DNA of 64,000 bases from NCBI GenBank assembly GCA_001600875.1, contig BCLD01000007.1:909446-973445 (forward strand), given 5' to 3'. Positions 22,155 to 34,900 of the stretch are shown in pieces (position 1 is the first letter of the stretch; each line of letters begins with the position of its first letter). Position numbers and translations under genes: made by a program. The stretch is from Solicoccozyma terricola (Eukaryota; Basidiomycota; Tremellomycetes; Filobasidiales; Piskurozymaceae). Below the pieces are notes generated by a model, which saw nothing but the letters and a program-made list of their open reading frames with translations, was not told the DNA's origin and did no database searches.

Positions 22155-23075
22155 TCAGCGACCATCAGTGGTCATGACAGGAGGCGTTCTTAGCATCTCA
22201 AAGTCCTCCGCCTGTATCTTGGATTTCCTGGATTTCCCGTTCAGCGTCCAATGGCCTGACCTACGCAAGGGCACTGTGGGCGGCTGGGCTTGAAATTGAC
22301 CAGCTTTCTGCAGGTCGGCTGCTTCCACTAGCGGCGGGATGTGTCTCGCAGCCGTCGGGTCTGTTTGTCCTCTGTCGGAATGAGTAAAAATCGGGCGTCA
22401 GCATCAGTATGCGCCATTCTTCCTTGGTCTTGGACGAGTTTGCCTTACATGTTCGCCACCCCCACGACCGGTCGTGCTCTTTGCACACCGTCAGAATTGC
22501 TTTTTGAGGTCCCGGTGTCGATTCTCAGACCTCTTACTGAATGTAGAGGGAGGTGGAAGCCGATCTGTCCTCCTTTGACGCTCTCATCGTTCACTGGGAC
22601 ACCCATCGTCCGAGGAGCTGCCGCCAATGACGGTTCGCCGTGAGGCTGGACAGGTCCAACGACATTCGCCACAGGGAGGTAATGACTTGTCCGCCACTTC
22701 CTCCAAGCCTCCTTGCCTTCCTCTGCGACAGCACGTTGTTGACTCCATTTTGCGACTTGGGCTGTGGCACCCAAATCGTCCATCGCTCGCCACTCAGCTG
22801 GTGCAGAGACATCCACTTCGAGATTCTTGATCTCGCTGGCGAATCGGCGACGACGCATGACCGAGTGGGCTATCAGGACACCAGCCATCGCTATACCGAA
22901 GGCACCGATAGTCACCATGATACCTTCAGTTGGAGGTTAACATGCAGATTAGCTGGGGGTACATACATGCAGGCCTACGACCCACCGATGAAAAGGCCTT
23001 GACATTGTCCATCTGACCAGGATGATGGACATAGGGCGATAGAAGGTCTGAAAGTAGCCAGTTGCCTTCAGACAT
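22155..23075 (-). CDS. Single-pass membrane protein of unknown function
   Basis: The start at 23075 gives MSEGNWLLSDLLSPYVHHPG. The first intron (donor GTCGTAGG) joins to one clear hydrophobic helix, IMVTIGAFGIAMAGVLIAHS, followed by a strongly basic VMRRRR (cytosolic or matrix side by the positive-inside rule). A polar domain follows with EWRAMDDLGATAQVAKWSQQ and KEAWRKWRTSHYLPVANVV. A second intron (GTAAGG...GACAG) leads to a last exon (TDPTAARHIPPLVEAADLQK) ending at TGA 22155-22157. I do not recognise a family. The short N-terminus, one helix and a basic flank would suit a small organellar or ER membrane protein, but that is only inference. Confidence 0.6.
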
Positions 23076-23492
23076 TGTTCATAGTACACTGCACAACTTT
23101 ACCTACTTGGATGAGTTTTGCGGAGCACTCATTGATCTGATGTTTCAGGTTTTCGTATTGTAAAAGTCTGGTGACGAGGTTTTAGTCGTAATATCCATGA
23201 GTCTCGTATTGTATGTATGGTGAAAAAGGGTTTGGAGACTTAGGTCACCAGCAGCGACGACAAAGGATAGCTGAGACCGTCTTGCCATGGATAGCATGAA
23301 AATTGCCGATCTTTGCACTCCCTTTGTTCGATCCGGGGAAGAGATTTTAGCGATCTTCAGGAGTTGATGCAATCTGCCTGACATGCTGTTGTATTTATGG
23401 CTGAAGAGCTTGGGCCTAAGTCAATGCGACGTATCGAGTCGATCATCATGACATCATCCCTTTAGCACTATCGGACGGCACAAATTATACAA
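23076..23492. other. Intergenic region with possible small minus-strand exons
   Basis: On the minus strand, MSGRLHQLLKIAKISSPDRT (start 23384) and, after a possible intron, LLQYENLKHQINECSAKLIQ (near 23160-23105) read like coding exons. Their phases do not join cleanly, so I do not call a gene. They could be a small separate gene or an alternative 5' part of the neighbour. Confidence 0.3.
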
Positions 23493-26400
23493 CTATTCTA
23501 CTATACGATCCCCATCCGTTACTCTCCGAGCAGCTGTTCCGACATGAATGCCCATCTTGACCAATGTCTCGATAGACGCCCGGCTGTTCTGGATCAGATC
23601 ATCGTCCCACCGAAGTGCACCCTTCTCGAAAAGAAGGACCAATGTGGAACCACCGAACGCGAACCATCCGAGTTCATCCCCTCGTTTGACCGTGTCACCG
23701 GGCTTGACGGTAGAGCCGATACTGCCAACCACTGTAGAAAGAAGACTAATCAGGGACTAGGATCGAGGCGCTTGGGGCGCCATGTCGCATACGTACTCAT
23801 AGCCCCAATCCAAATAGTCATCACACGACCGAATAACGGACTGTCGATCGGTACAATCTTTCGAACGTTTTCACCGTATACGTCTAAAGTCGTCCTGATG
23901 GCTTGCGGATTTACGGTGTAATATTCGCCTTCAATGTCGGAGCAGTTGCCGATGACGCCGTCGACGGGGCTATGAAAGCGGTGGTAGTCTGTGAGAGGAT
24001 AGGGTGAGCAATGAGAGGCTTAACTTTGGTTCCCACGGACGGGCTGCACCAGACTCACCTTGCGGAGCGAGTCTGTCCAGATGGCAAGTAAGGGTTTTGG
24101 TCATTGTACGTTCGGTTCAACTCGAGCCATTGCAACTCACCTAAAGATGCCCAGCGCCCCACCTTCGTAGGCTTCGAATTGTCCCTTGTACGCGTCCCCT
24201 AGCAGCCGACCTACAGAGAATTCCCTTCCCTTGATCCAGATCTGGGTTGCCTCGCCTACGGTTTCAAAGGCCATCATCCGACAGTCCGCACAGGATACAG
24301 CGATGTTGGAATCATCTGGGCTCGAGATAGGCCGAGCGTCAGCCTTGAGTTTGCGGTAGAAGAACTGGTTGAATGTTTCTGAAGACGAGCGTCAGTCGGA
24401 TAAACGACAAATGGCGGACAAACGCTTACTGTAGGAATCCAGCGGTTCCAATATCTCGTTGACGTCGAGGTTATGGAAGGCGATAAATGCTGGGATCTCA
24501 GCCGCAGACGAAGGCGAGTCGTATTTCTTCCCTTGCTTTACACTCATAGACTTGAGCAGTTTTCGAGCTGTGGTGTTGGACGGTCAGTCAGGGTATTGTG
24601 GCCGGGCACAGCCAAGCATACATACCTCGTGAACCTTCCATGCCCCTCTTCGCACCCTTGTATAGTACCCTGATCCCAATTCGGACGTAGATCTGGAGCG
24701 CGAAGAAGGTTCAGCTATGTCAATAAATTCCTACAGGGCAAAACCTCTCACAGCCATTTTCTCCTCCAGCAGCTGTAATGCGAGGTGTCAGCCGACGTCC
24801 CAGCTCTTCAATCTCACTACGCACCTGTCCTGAAGCCCGATCTTGAACGATAATATTCGCGCTGTTGGCACCCAACGAATAGGCGCCAACGGCGACCTTT
24901 GTCAGAACCTTGGAGAGGAACTTTCGCTGAGCCTGCGAGGCTGTCACGTAGTTTCCAACGACCAGCCGATCGATTCGGCTCCAGTCAGCGGAAGCACAGA
25001 CGGCCAAGTGAGTGATAATGTCGGCCTCGGACTTGGCATTCAGCCTGGGGCGATGGCAAAGTGGACATGACTTGATGTTGACAACTCTCTCCATTTTGTC
25101 TGTAGGCGAGTCTGTCTTGCTTTCCTCTTCCGACTCTGCCCTTGAAAATGACGGGGACGAGGTTGCAGAGGGATCGGTTGGCCCGATCTGCGCTGCTTTG
25201 ACGCTTGTGTCGCTCTGTAATATGTCTTCATTATCACTCCGCGGCTGGCTGGCTCGGATCTGAGCAGCTAGCTCGTCTGCGTTGATCGGAGGTGGCTCAT
25301 TTGAAGGTCCCACCATATCGAGGCCGTATTTGGCTGGTTGTGGAGCCATCAAGTAATCGGCAGGCGTCTGGCCTTCCGGCGAGCTTCCATCCAGATCCAC
25401 GGGATTCTTCTCCTCGGCTGATTTTCGGATTTCGTGCTCCAAGCAGATGATCACTTGCTCGATTGTCAATTCGTCGGACAGAGTCTTGTTGAAGGATGTG
25501 AAGTATCCTTCGAGTGTTTGTCGAGTGAGCGTGGAAGAGAGGGAGTCGAGCATGGTCGTCAATTCGACGAGGGATATGGTACCGGTGTCATCCGTGTCAT
25601 ATTGTGCGCAGTATTGACGCCAGAATCGCTGTCGAAGTGCGTCGTACGGTTCGTACTTTGCTCTGTTTCGTGGATTCAGCGTTTGACCCATATGATGCTT
25701 TACCAGACGAAGAGACATACCTGATGTGTAACAACGGCGAGTGCTTGGCCTCCCAACCCATGTCTTTCGCAGTAGTGATTGACAACTGCAGGCGACGACG
25801 ATCAGTGTCATCCGACAAGGACAAGAGATATCCTATCTCACCTTGAAATCTCTCATCTCATGTTTTCCATCCTGATCAGCATCGTATAACCCAGTCTCAG
25901 GGTGCGGTTTGGGTGCGTCTGCGACCAGGCCAGCGAGTGGAAGCATACTGGAGCCTATAAAGTCGTTGCCACTTATTTTATCCCAATCCAGGACGGAGAA
26001 GTGGAGGGGCCACGACATTTCTCCTTTACGAACGTGGAACAGTAGCTTTTCCTCCCAGACGGGGTTGAGGCTATGACGGATGACTCGGGTACGGAATACC
26101 TTCTTGCCAAAGGAGATGACCACGAATGGATCCATGTCGAAGCCTATTTTCAGAGCGTTCTTCAATTTCGGCAGATCCTCAGCACCTTGCACCTCCAAAA
26201 TGACGATACCAAGGATATCTTTCTCGCTGTTGAAATTGTAATCGGTCATTTTACTCTTGTTTCTTCTAAATATCGGTCTTCGAGCCTTTCCTCCAGGCGT
26301 CATAGCGCCCGGTGTAGAAGTCCCTGGTGTAGTTGCACCGCTTGGCGTCAAGTGACCTCGAGGAGTTCCCAGTGGCGGCGTTGCGCTTGCCTTTGCCTCC

Positions 26401-28084
26401 TGTCGTTTCCGCCTCGCTGAGGGCCGGATGTCGAAATACCCGGGCTTTGATTCGGAGCTACTATTGCTCGTTACAGTGGAAGGGGAAGTTATAGACTCCC
26501 CTCGTACCGGCTTGTCGACGGGTGGCTTGCTGGTCACCTCACGTTTCTCTCCCGTGTCTGCGTCTACCAGTAGGACTTGGGGGGAGGTGAAGCGTGGTAG
26601 GTGGGATCGGGCAGGGGCAGGGACTTCGTGATTGTCACCTGGAACGTCACTCTCCTTGATACCCACTTCTGTCAAGCCAAGCAATCCATCCGCACCTTCA
26701 TCCTCATCTTCGCTAGAGGAGCTCAGTCCGTCATCCGCCAACTCTTCCTCTTCCTCTTCGTCGACGTTGTCCAAAGGTGTAGTCGACTCGAAAAATGCAT
26801 CGGAGCCAGAATCGGCTGATGTGGCTGATGCATTCATACGTGCCATTTTCAGACTGGACTGGCTAGATGATCGACGCAAACGAAGTCTCTTCATCTTGAT
26901 CGTTCCAATACCCTCATACTAGGTGATAACGTTTTGAAGGTCAGTCACCAGAAACAGCCCGAATTGGGTGGCGCTACTCACAGCGGGAACACCCATAAGT
27001 GAACTCGTCGAATGTTGACTACTCTGAACAAGGTCTTTCCACACGGATATTACGTCGTGTTTCGCATCGGGGACAAGACCGATTTGTAAGTACACTGAGC
27101 CTGTCGCTATTGAACGACGACGAGTGGAGTGGAGTGGGAATGATAAGATCTGGTATGTAGGTGATCAGTATGTAGTGGACCTGAACCGGGGTGTTCATCG
27201 ATCGTCAACGTCCAACTCACAGGAATCGAATCTGCCCAGATGATGGGATTGTTGATTTTTTCAAACCATTTAGTGATAGGTACCGAAACTTCTCCCATAT
27301 ATTCCTTCCTCATTAAATCCTGTGATCAGATTCATTTTGGTCAACTTGCGAGTTTCACTCCACCTAGAGGTTTAAGATCAGATCGACAAACCTTATCCCA
27401 CACGACTAATTCCAATCCTCTACTATAATACCCGCCTTGTGCCAAACTCTTATACAACGGGAAATCAAACACGCTCTTCGCTGATGTAGTCGATGAAGTG
27501 TAATCCGGTGCCAAAGAACGTCTAATAACAGGAGTCTGTTGTCGCGGAGTTGGAGATAGAATCAAAGTGATGAATCTGACCGAGGTTTTTTTTTTTTTTC
27601 GTGATCAGTTAGGAGGGTGGGTGCGAATCGATAGATCTTTTGCGTTTTCAACTCACGGATCAGACGTCCCATTTCTATCTTTTGCTGTCAATCCTTCACA
27701 TCTAATCACTCTAACTCTCAAAATCGACAGCGGTTGTTCCCCATCTAACGGCTTTGTTCTACCTCGAGCTGCCAACGCTCGAACGTCACCGCCTACCGAC
27801 CCCCCAACCCCGGCTGTCCCAAGGGTCGGGGTCGAAGTTTCATGTGAGAGAATTCCAGATACTGATGTTTCTATACCGAGCGGTTCAACAACTAGAGACC
27901 GAGTTCCCTTTCCTGAAGCTGGTGCAAGTCCACGTTTTATAGATCGACCGATTTTTAGAGGTTTGGACGCGAGTCTACGGAGACGAGGTTGTGAGCGAGG
28001 AGGAGCGACGACGGGTGTGAGGTCACCAGCGGTGGTGCTTGGCGGAGGAGGAGGGGGAGGAGGGGGAAGCGTAGGAGGAGCCAT
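23493..28084 (-). CDS. PSD2: Phosphatidylserine decarboxylase 2 with C2 and EF-hand modules
   Basis: Multi-exon minus-strand gene; start at 28084 ([15 protein letters not shown]), with an in-frame ATG also at 28189. Domain order: first C2 ([20 protein letters not shown], then [19 protein letters not shown]); an acidic spacer; second C2 ([55 protein letters not shown]); an EF-hand loop [12 protein letters not shown]; a Cys/His cluster [20 protein letters not shown]; then the decarboxylase domain with [40 protein letters not shown] and the self-processing site [20 protein letters not shown]. Cleavage before the Ser of GGST makes the pyruvoyl cofactor. The enzyme makes phosphatidylethanolamine from phosphatidylserine. 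The C2 domains fit the Golgi/endosome Psd2 type rather than mitochondrial Psd1. TAG at 23493-23495. Confidence 0.9.
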
Positions 28085-28559
28085 GATAGCTAGGTGGTTT
28101 GGATTGGAATGTTGTTCGTCGGATATGGATGGGTCCAGAGGACGTGGGCTTGGGGTGGAACGGCTCGAATGTCTTGCGAATACTTGCACAGCATGCTCTT
28201 TCGCGTGTGTTTCTCCTATCTATGCGTGTTCATCAGAGCATCCTTGGGGGCAAAGGATAAAGGAGGACGAAACGAGACGAAGACCGGTAGGTGCGAGTGT
28301 GTTGATGTGAGTGTTGAACAGATATGCGGATGAGATATGAGAATCAGCTACTTAAACCAAGCCACGACCGGTTGACGAGGACGAGTTCGACCAAAAGAGA
28401 GACAACGGATGTAAAGAGCACCCGACGACACCTCACAAACCACACACCGCGGGTGGGGAGGGAGAGGGACAGTCACGTGATGGCAATAATTGCAGCAACA
28501 GCCCCGTATTCAAGGGAGGGAGCGTTCACCGTCGGGATATCATCAGATTCGACAGCACC
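28085..28559. promoter_or_regulatory. Divergent promoter region, PSD2 and zinc-finger gene, with E-box at 28474
   Basis: The two genes are transcribed away from each other. TCACGTGA at 28473-28480 lies 80 bp upstream of the zinc-finger gene start (28560) and about 390 bp from the PSD2 start. No other structure stands out. Confidence 0.5.
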
Positions 28560-29766
28560 ATGCCTAAACCAACCAAGCGTTCCCATCCAGCTGATGTCCC
28601 AGAAGCCGGCCCATCTCGAAAGAAACCCACACGGCCAATTAGCTCATCGAAGCCGCAAAATTATGTCAAGGCTGGCAAGGCAATAAAGAGGAATGAATTG
28701 GAGTCTAAAGCGAGAAAGCAAAAGGAGGATAGTGTAGATGAAGAGAGCGATGAAGAAAGTGATGAAGAGATGGATGAGGATGATGATGAGGTAGGAGCTA
28801 TGAGTGGAGAAAGTGGTGAGTCTTTTGGAACGAAAGAAAAGGGGGGGGGGGGGGGGGGGGGGTTTAACGTACACACAAGTTCCGAGAGCAAACACGCTGA
28901 ATGAAATTTTGTCTTACCAGATACATCGTCGGATGAAGATGACGAGGAAGATGACGAGGAAGATGACGACGACGACGATTTGGATTCAAATGCGGGTCCT
29001 GTAGAGGAAGAGTCGGATGATGAAGGTGTGTATTATCAGGGTTTGGTTATGGAGAACAATGACCAGCCTCGCTAAAAGCCCCAACAATTCCTTGACAGAC
29101 ATCCCTGTATCCCTAGAAGATTGTCTTGAAAAGCCTATTTATACCCTCGAGGAAGTAGATGTGAAAGATTCTACTCCGGTATTCGCATATCAAGGATGTA
29201 TTCTATGTCCTAGCAAGATCTTAAAGAACCAAACGATGGTTGATGTACATATCAAAAGCAACGTAAGTCGTCGCGTAGAAAAAGAGTTTATCATCCGGAT
29301 GCTCATTCCCCTTTTTTTTTCTTCTTTCCCCTCGCATGCGAATTTCCGACAGACCCACATGAGAGCGAAAAGACGTATGGCAGAACGATTATTAGATCCT
29401 GATTCGATCACTTCGGAAGATCCAAGGATAATCGTCGCTGAGATTGAAGCTGGTTTATTCGAACAACGTGGTGGTGTTGATCGACAGCGTCAAGTCGATG
29501 GACATGGTGAGAAGGGTAAGGTTGATAAGAAAGGTGGTGATGAAAAGGTGAGGAGGAGTGGTAGTTTACCGTTGAATTTTGACGACGACATGACGTGGAC
29601 TGACGTTAGGGCTGGCAATTTCTTTTAGGAGAACGTGGAGGCGATACGAGCAAAGCGGAAGAAGGATCGCCAGAATAAAGTGGCATTGAAGATTGAAGCG
29701 AGGAAGGCCAGAAGAGCGGCGAGGGGTACTGAGGGTACTGAGGTTACTGAGACTGCCAAGCGATAA
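28560..29766 (+). CDS. Acidic protein with a U1/JAZ-like C2H2 zinc finger, probably nucleolar
   Basis: Start MPKPTKRSHPADVPEAGPSR; basic N-terminus, then long Asp/Glu runs split over two exons (DEESDEESDEEMDEDDDE; DEDDEEDDEEDDDDDD). After DIPVSLEDCLEKPIYTLEEV comes the finger CILCPSKILKNQTMVDVHIK continuing SNTHMRAKRRM: C-x2-C and H-x5-H spacing, split by an intron right after SN. A Lys/Arg-rich helical tail (RAKRKKDRQNKVALKIEARK) ends at TAA 29764-29766. Fingers of this U1/JAZ type in acidic, Lys-rich fungal proteins are typical of ribosome-biogenesis factors such as Bud20; that role is inference here. The first intron contains a 22-base poly(G) run. Confidence 0.75.
28841..28862. repeat. 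Poly(G) run of 22 in the first intron of the zinc-finger gene
   Basis: Twenty-two consecutive G on the sense strand, about 25 bases after the donor GTGAGT. Confidence 0.95.
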
Positions 29767-30018
29767 CAGGGAGGGAGTCTATAATATATATTCATGTTAC
29801 CCACCCACCCACCTACCTACCTACCTACCTTACCTACTCTGTTTGTGGCTGATAACCAATAAAACACGTCATTAACTGAATTTACACCCGTCCCTCGCCG
29901 TGTTTGCTTTTTAATTATCAACGCAGGGAAGGTGTCCTTCGCAACAGCGTATAGCAAATCCACAGCGGGACCCAACGTTAGGAAAACAATCAACACAGCC
30001 GTCTTGACACATCCCACC

Positions 30019-31364
30019 ATGGCTGACGCAGATGCAAGAGAAGTCTCCCGCTTATGGAAGGTTCACCGTACATTACACGAGTTGTTAGATGATAGAGTGA
30101 GCAAACAAAGATACCCCCCCCCCCCCCGGGGGTTGATATCTCACGCTTCTCTCATACGGCTGACTGAAGAGGGGATTGGGGATTTAAACAGGGATATATC
30201 GTCTCAAAGGCGGACAAGGAGATGTCGCTTGATGAGTTTCGAGCTATGTATGCGGGTGACGGACGGCCAGAGTGAGGATTTTGGGGATTTCTGTTTTCTT
30301 TTTTTTCTTTTTGGAATATCTAGGTTCGGATCTAGTGTTCCCGCTGAAAGTGCTGATAACCCCCCTCCCCCGCCCCCCCCCTCTCCCGCTCCCCCTCCTC
30401 TCAAAACGTCAAATTCTCACAGTCGGAGCGCACTCGCTACTGCAACATCACGGAAAACAAACAAAGACGACAATATAACGATCTTGTTCGTAGATGAGGA
30501 GAATGTTAGCAAGAAGACGATGAAGAGGTGAGAATGACCGCGCGCCCCTCGCCGCCCCGCCCGNGGGGGGGGGGGGGGGGTTCGATATCCGGAGCAAGGT
30601 TTAACATTATCTTTCGATCTTCCATCGCCAAAAACAAAAAATCAGCTTCGTACTGCGCTTGGAAGAAGGCAGGTATAAGAGTGGGATCATGATTTATAGG
30701 AAGAAAATGACGCCAGCAGCGAGGAAGGTGAGTTTTCTGTTTCATGTTTATTGGTATTTCGACAGGCCGGGAGTTGGGAAGATTTACATGAAACCTGACG
30801 TTTTTTTTTTTTTTTTTTTTTTTGGCTTTTTTGAAACGTCTCCTTCCTCGTCCTCTCACTGTAAAACCCGCCTGTCGACCCCACTCCCACCCACCTCCAC
30901 CTCCACCTCCAAATCATCAGGTAATCATCGAGCTCGCATCAGAATACCACATCGAGGAATATGCAGAACAAGATCTTATCGTAAACATTACGAAACATTT
31001 CCTCGTTCCAAAGCATGAAGTGATGAGTGCGGATGAGAAAAAGGCATTGTTGGAACGATAGTGCGTGTGTGGAAATGGGGGGGGGGGGGGGGTTCTCTCT
31101 GGGAAGTCCCAATAATAATTTGACGTTTCCAACCCTCCCTTACAGCCGTTTGAAAGAACAACAACTTCCTCGTATTCAATTAAATGATCCTGTTGCTCGA
31201 TATTACGGTGTTCGAAGAGGACAAGTGATGAAGATTACTCGGGAAAGTGAGACGGCAGGTCGGTGAGTTGTAGGGGATTTCCGTGATTCAAAACGTTCGT
31301 TCGTGTTGGCTGATTCAGCGAGCGGGCCGCCACTAGATACGTTACCTATCGAATCGTGCTTTGA
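30019..31364 (+). CDS. RPB5: RNA polymerase I/II/III shared subunit Rpb5 (RPABC1)
   Basis: Start [20 protein letters not shown] at 30019. The jaw N-domain continues [20 protein letters not shown]; the core has [53 protein letters not shown] and [14 protein letters not shown]; the C-domain has [39 protein letters not shown] and, from a tiny last exon after [15 protein letters not shown] before TGA 31362-31364. All are hallmarks of Rpb5, shared by the three nuclear polymerases. Between the two halves of the N-domain a Pro/Ser/Thr-rich insert ([18 protein letters not shown] and on to SRKTNKDD) is longer than I expect, and part of it could be intron. Several introns hold homopolymers, one with an N at 30564. 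Confidence 0.9.
30114..31092. repeat. Homopolymer tracts in RPB5 introns
   Basis: Four separate introns carry pure runs: C14 followed by G5 (30114-30132), an N then G16 (30564-30580), T23 (30801-30823) and G16 (31077-31092). The N suggests the assembler could not fix the run length. Confidence 0.9.
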
Positions 31365-31907
31365 TGCGTGTGTTGGGCTGTGGGCTGTGGGCTGTGGGCG
31401 GCGGATACAGCTCTGGCTGCCTGGTTTCTTTTTTTGTACTTGTAATGACTGTGTGTCGATGCGTTACTCGGACTATTTGTCCAGCTTTCCCACACCCCGT
31501 GATGTACCACTGTCGGTCCGAGAGTCACGCTCCCCCATGAGCGCGCTGTGAACTCGGTGCCATCGAGTGGATTGTACCCCGTCGTGGTATGCTCACACTC
31601 TCGGAACCGCTGACTGGCCAATCGAGACGTCGGTCGTCGAGTCCTCCCACCCACATCATATGTCATGCCTGGAATTCATTCCCACTTGACATGCCATCAT
31701 CCCAACTCGTCGTCGCACTAGGACAGCGGGACCATCAACCGACTTGATCAACCAAATTGAAAAATCGAACAGCTTTACAGGGTCATTAGTTGATCCCAAC
31801 TTGACGTTCATGCGTCAGTGATTGCTGGACTGTGCTGCGCTTGCTGCTGCGGCTTACCCAGGACATCAACTCATAGCTGATTGATCATCATCTAACGCAT
31901 ACAACGC
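31365..31907. other. Intergenic region, no gene seen
   Basis: Between RPB5 and the Ras-GAP gene. Contains a short GGGCTGT repeat (about 31375-31400). No ORF with coding character and no RNA gene recognised. Confidence 0.5.
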
Positions 31908-34900
31908 ATGTCAACTGACAGAGCAATGTCCGCTCAGACTAGTAGCGCAACCATCGCATCTTCCGCAGCTGGACCATCAACAACGTCGGACCGCTCTTCG
32001 ACTTCAACTCACGTCGACATCCCCAATCATACAACGTCGTCGTCCTCATCATCATCTTTGCGTCGTCGGAAGAGCAGAAATGGAAAGGAAAGAGCTTACA
32101 GCCAGTTCACATCAGGGATGATGGCGGACGAACGTATTCATTCAACCATGACGGAGAGGGTGTTCAAGATCAAGTGCTTTGAGAGAGTGCAAGTGGAAAA
32201 GTCTACTTCGGCGTTCTCATCAATCGTGAGTGTACATTGCGAGTCTTTTGGACGAGGTCTGCAAGAGTCGCTCGCTCGCTGACAACGTCGTAACGTCAAA
32301 ACCAGCTTCGGAAAGCGAGCAGTCCATCGAAAGCTGCTTTACCGGGTCACCTTAAAGCTAGGAAGAGTTTTTCAGGGACTTGGAACGGGCAGGATGGGAA
32401 TGGGAGTACAGGGAAGGATAAAGGTGAGAGACCGAAGTGTACGTACTGGTGAGGGTATGTACAGAGGTTCGCTTATCGTTACTTGACTCAGATCGTCAAT
32501 CCATCCTTCGGATTCGAGGTAGTAGCTTGAATAGCAACTTGGACACTTTCCCATCCCGCCGGATTAGCAATAACGTTCTGACGTCTTATCAGTGGAGAGA
32601 GGTCACGCTTGAAGCTCATGTCGATGCTTCTCCAGCCAGGATCTATGTATTCGACGTGAGTGTAGTGGATAATGTTCTCTTCCCCTCGTTGTTCAGCGGA
32701 CCGTTAACGTTAACCGTCGCGCCACTACTAGGGGAATCGACTGCTGCGTACGTTCGATCCTATCTATCTACGTTACGCGGATGTGTACATGGCTTCATCC
32801 TCGATCTACCCGGAAGAACACCCCCACGTCCTCGTCATTCGCAACAGGGATGCGCCTTCGCCTTCTAAACCATCTCCATCATCTTCTTCCCCACAAAGCA
32901 CCGATCCAAGCGCTCCCACATCTCCACTCCGTTCGTCAGTTGCTTCAAGTCCAATCAATATTAAATCGGGACCCGGCTTCAAACGACGTTCAAGCTCTTT
33001 TTCTTTTGCAACTTCGTTATTCCCCTCGTCCGCGACTGCGAGTCCATTGGCCGCCACATCAGTATTGTCTGATGGGAAATGGCTGGAGAACCGTCACAAG
33101 TCGCAACCTTCCGTTTCTTCGATTGGCAGTGGAGAAAGCCCGTCGTCAGGTGGTGGTTCGCCGAAGAGTAAAATGAGGCGGCAGGTGTCGTCGACGTCGT
33201 CGTCGCCTGCAGTTTTTCATTTGAAAAAGAAAGCAGGTGGAGACGCTTTGCATCTGTCATTCCCTACCATCACCGCCATGCAAGCTTGGTATACGTTGAT
33301 TCAGGCGTTCGCTTCTGTCGAAGGCGGTCATCGGTCGATCGTGTCTACTCGGTTATCCGCCAAGGCGATTGCAATCCCCGTTGGTGAAGACGGCATGACT
33401 ACCTCTTCCGCTGTATCCTTGTCATCTACATCCACTGACAGTACCGAAGCTGGTCTTACGAAGCAGCAACCCGCAACATTCCGCTCTTGGAGCCGTCTTG
33501 AAATCTCATCGTTGGAGGCGTTGAAACTCGATGGAGTTGATGGGAATTCCAAGTTCTTCTGCGAGATGTGAGTGCAAGGAAATAGGGGGTGGCGATGGAT
33601 GTACACCGTCTGAACGCTGGTGGAACAGATACATCGACGACGAGCTTCGAGGGAGATCCCAACCAATCACCAGCTTGAACGGATCCATGTACTGGAGTGA
33701 TCGATTCTCTTTGGAGCAAGGTTGGCACTGCAATGCGTGCTCCGTCATTGTACGGAAAATCGACCGCAACGGCGTTGTGTTGGATCTCGGTACCGTTGAA
33801 ATCGAACGCTCGCGATTGGCTCGACAGCAGACAGAGAGCGATCGTCGGTTCGACATCCTGCCTTTGGGTGGCGGCGAAGTGATAGGTAATCTTCGTCTAA
33901 AGCTGCGATACATCGAGTTGAGGGTGGGAGCAAAGGCAGGGAATTACAGAGTGTGGGAGGTGAGTGGCGGTGTTGGCTTGGTAGGGTGGAACGTCGACTG
34001 AAACACCTCTGAACACCTCCTACACGTAGACCCTCTCGGATTCATTTCGACGATCTCATCTCAACGATCTTATCGTCATCCCTGGCTGCTCCGAAGCGAT
34101 CTGTAGGGCGGGTATAGCTCTAAACAAGCTGGACGACTTACTCTTCTCTCTGATGGAAGAGGAAGTGAATGGTCGTACGTTGGCACTCTGGTGAACCCCT
34201 CCATCTTCTACCACCGGCTGACAACAATCTGATTCACAGCACCATCGACTCTCTTCCGCTCCAATACCTCATTCACACGTCTCCTCGACACGACGATGCG
34301 ACTCCACGCCGCCGATTTTCTCCAACGCGCACTGGGTAACGTGATTGCAGACGTCATCGATATGTCAGTGGAGTTGGAGATTGATTCGTCGAGGATGAAG
34401 CCTGAGAAGGTGGATGAGATGGAAATGGAAGTGAAGGTGTGGGTGCGAAGATTGTGGCAGGATATATACATGGCTAGGGATAAGTTCCCCGCGTGAGTGT
34501 GTTGCTGCGTGTCTGGACAGCCTAGCATGGCCCGTACGGTTTTACTAATCGGTTGATTCTCAGATTCCTCCGCATGATATTCGCTCGATTGACGGAATCA
34601 GTGGGAGCAGCTCATCCTGGCGACAAGTGAGTTGTCGGCCGAGGCACTTGTTTTTGCTCAGGGGCTAGTCTTGAACGCGTTCCAATCATGCCAACACAGA
34701 AAACTACAACAACAAGCTGTATCATCTTTTGTCTTTGTGAGTGTGAAACCGGAAAAAAAAAAGTATGAAAAGACAGCTGAATATATGACTCAATCCTCGG
34801 CCCCAGCTGCGTCTCATTGCTCCAGCTATAATGTGGCCGAATCTCTATGGTCTCCTCCCATGTACGTTCCTCGTATATCGTTAATACAACGAACCTTGTA

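Noticed and set aside
23397..24050. Plus-strand 125-codon ORF (23544-23921)
   Set aside because: It is the shadow of the PSD2 decarboxylase exons on the minus strand.
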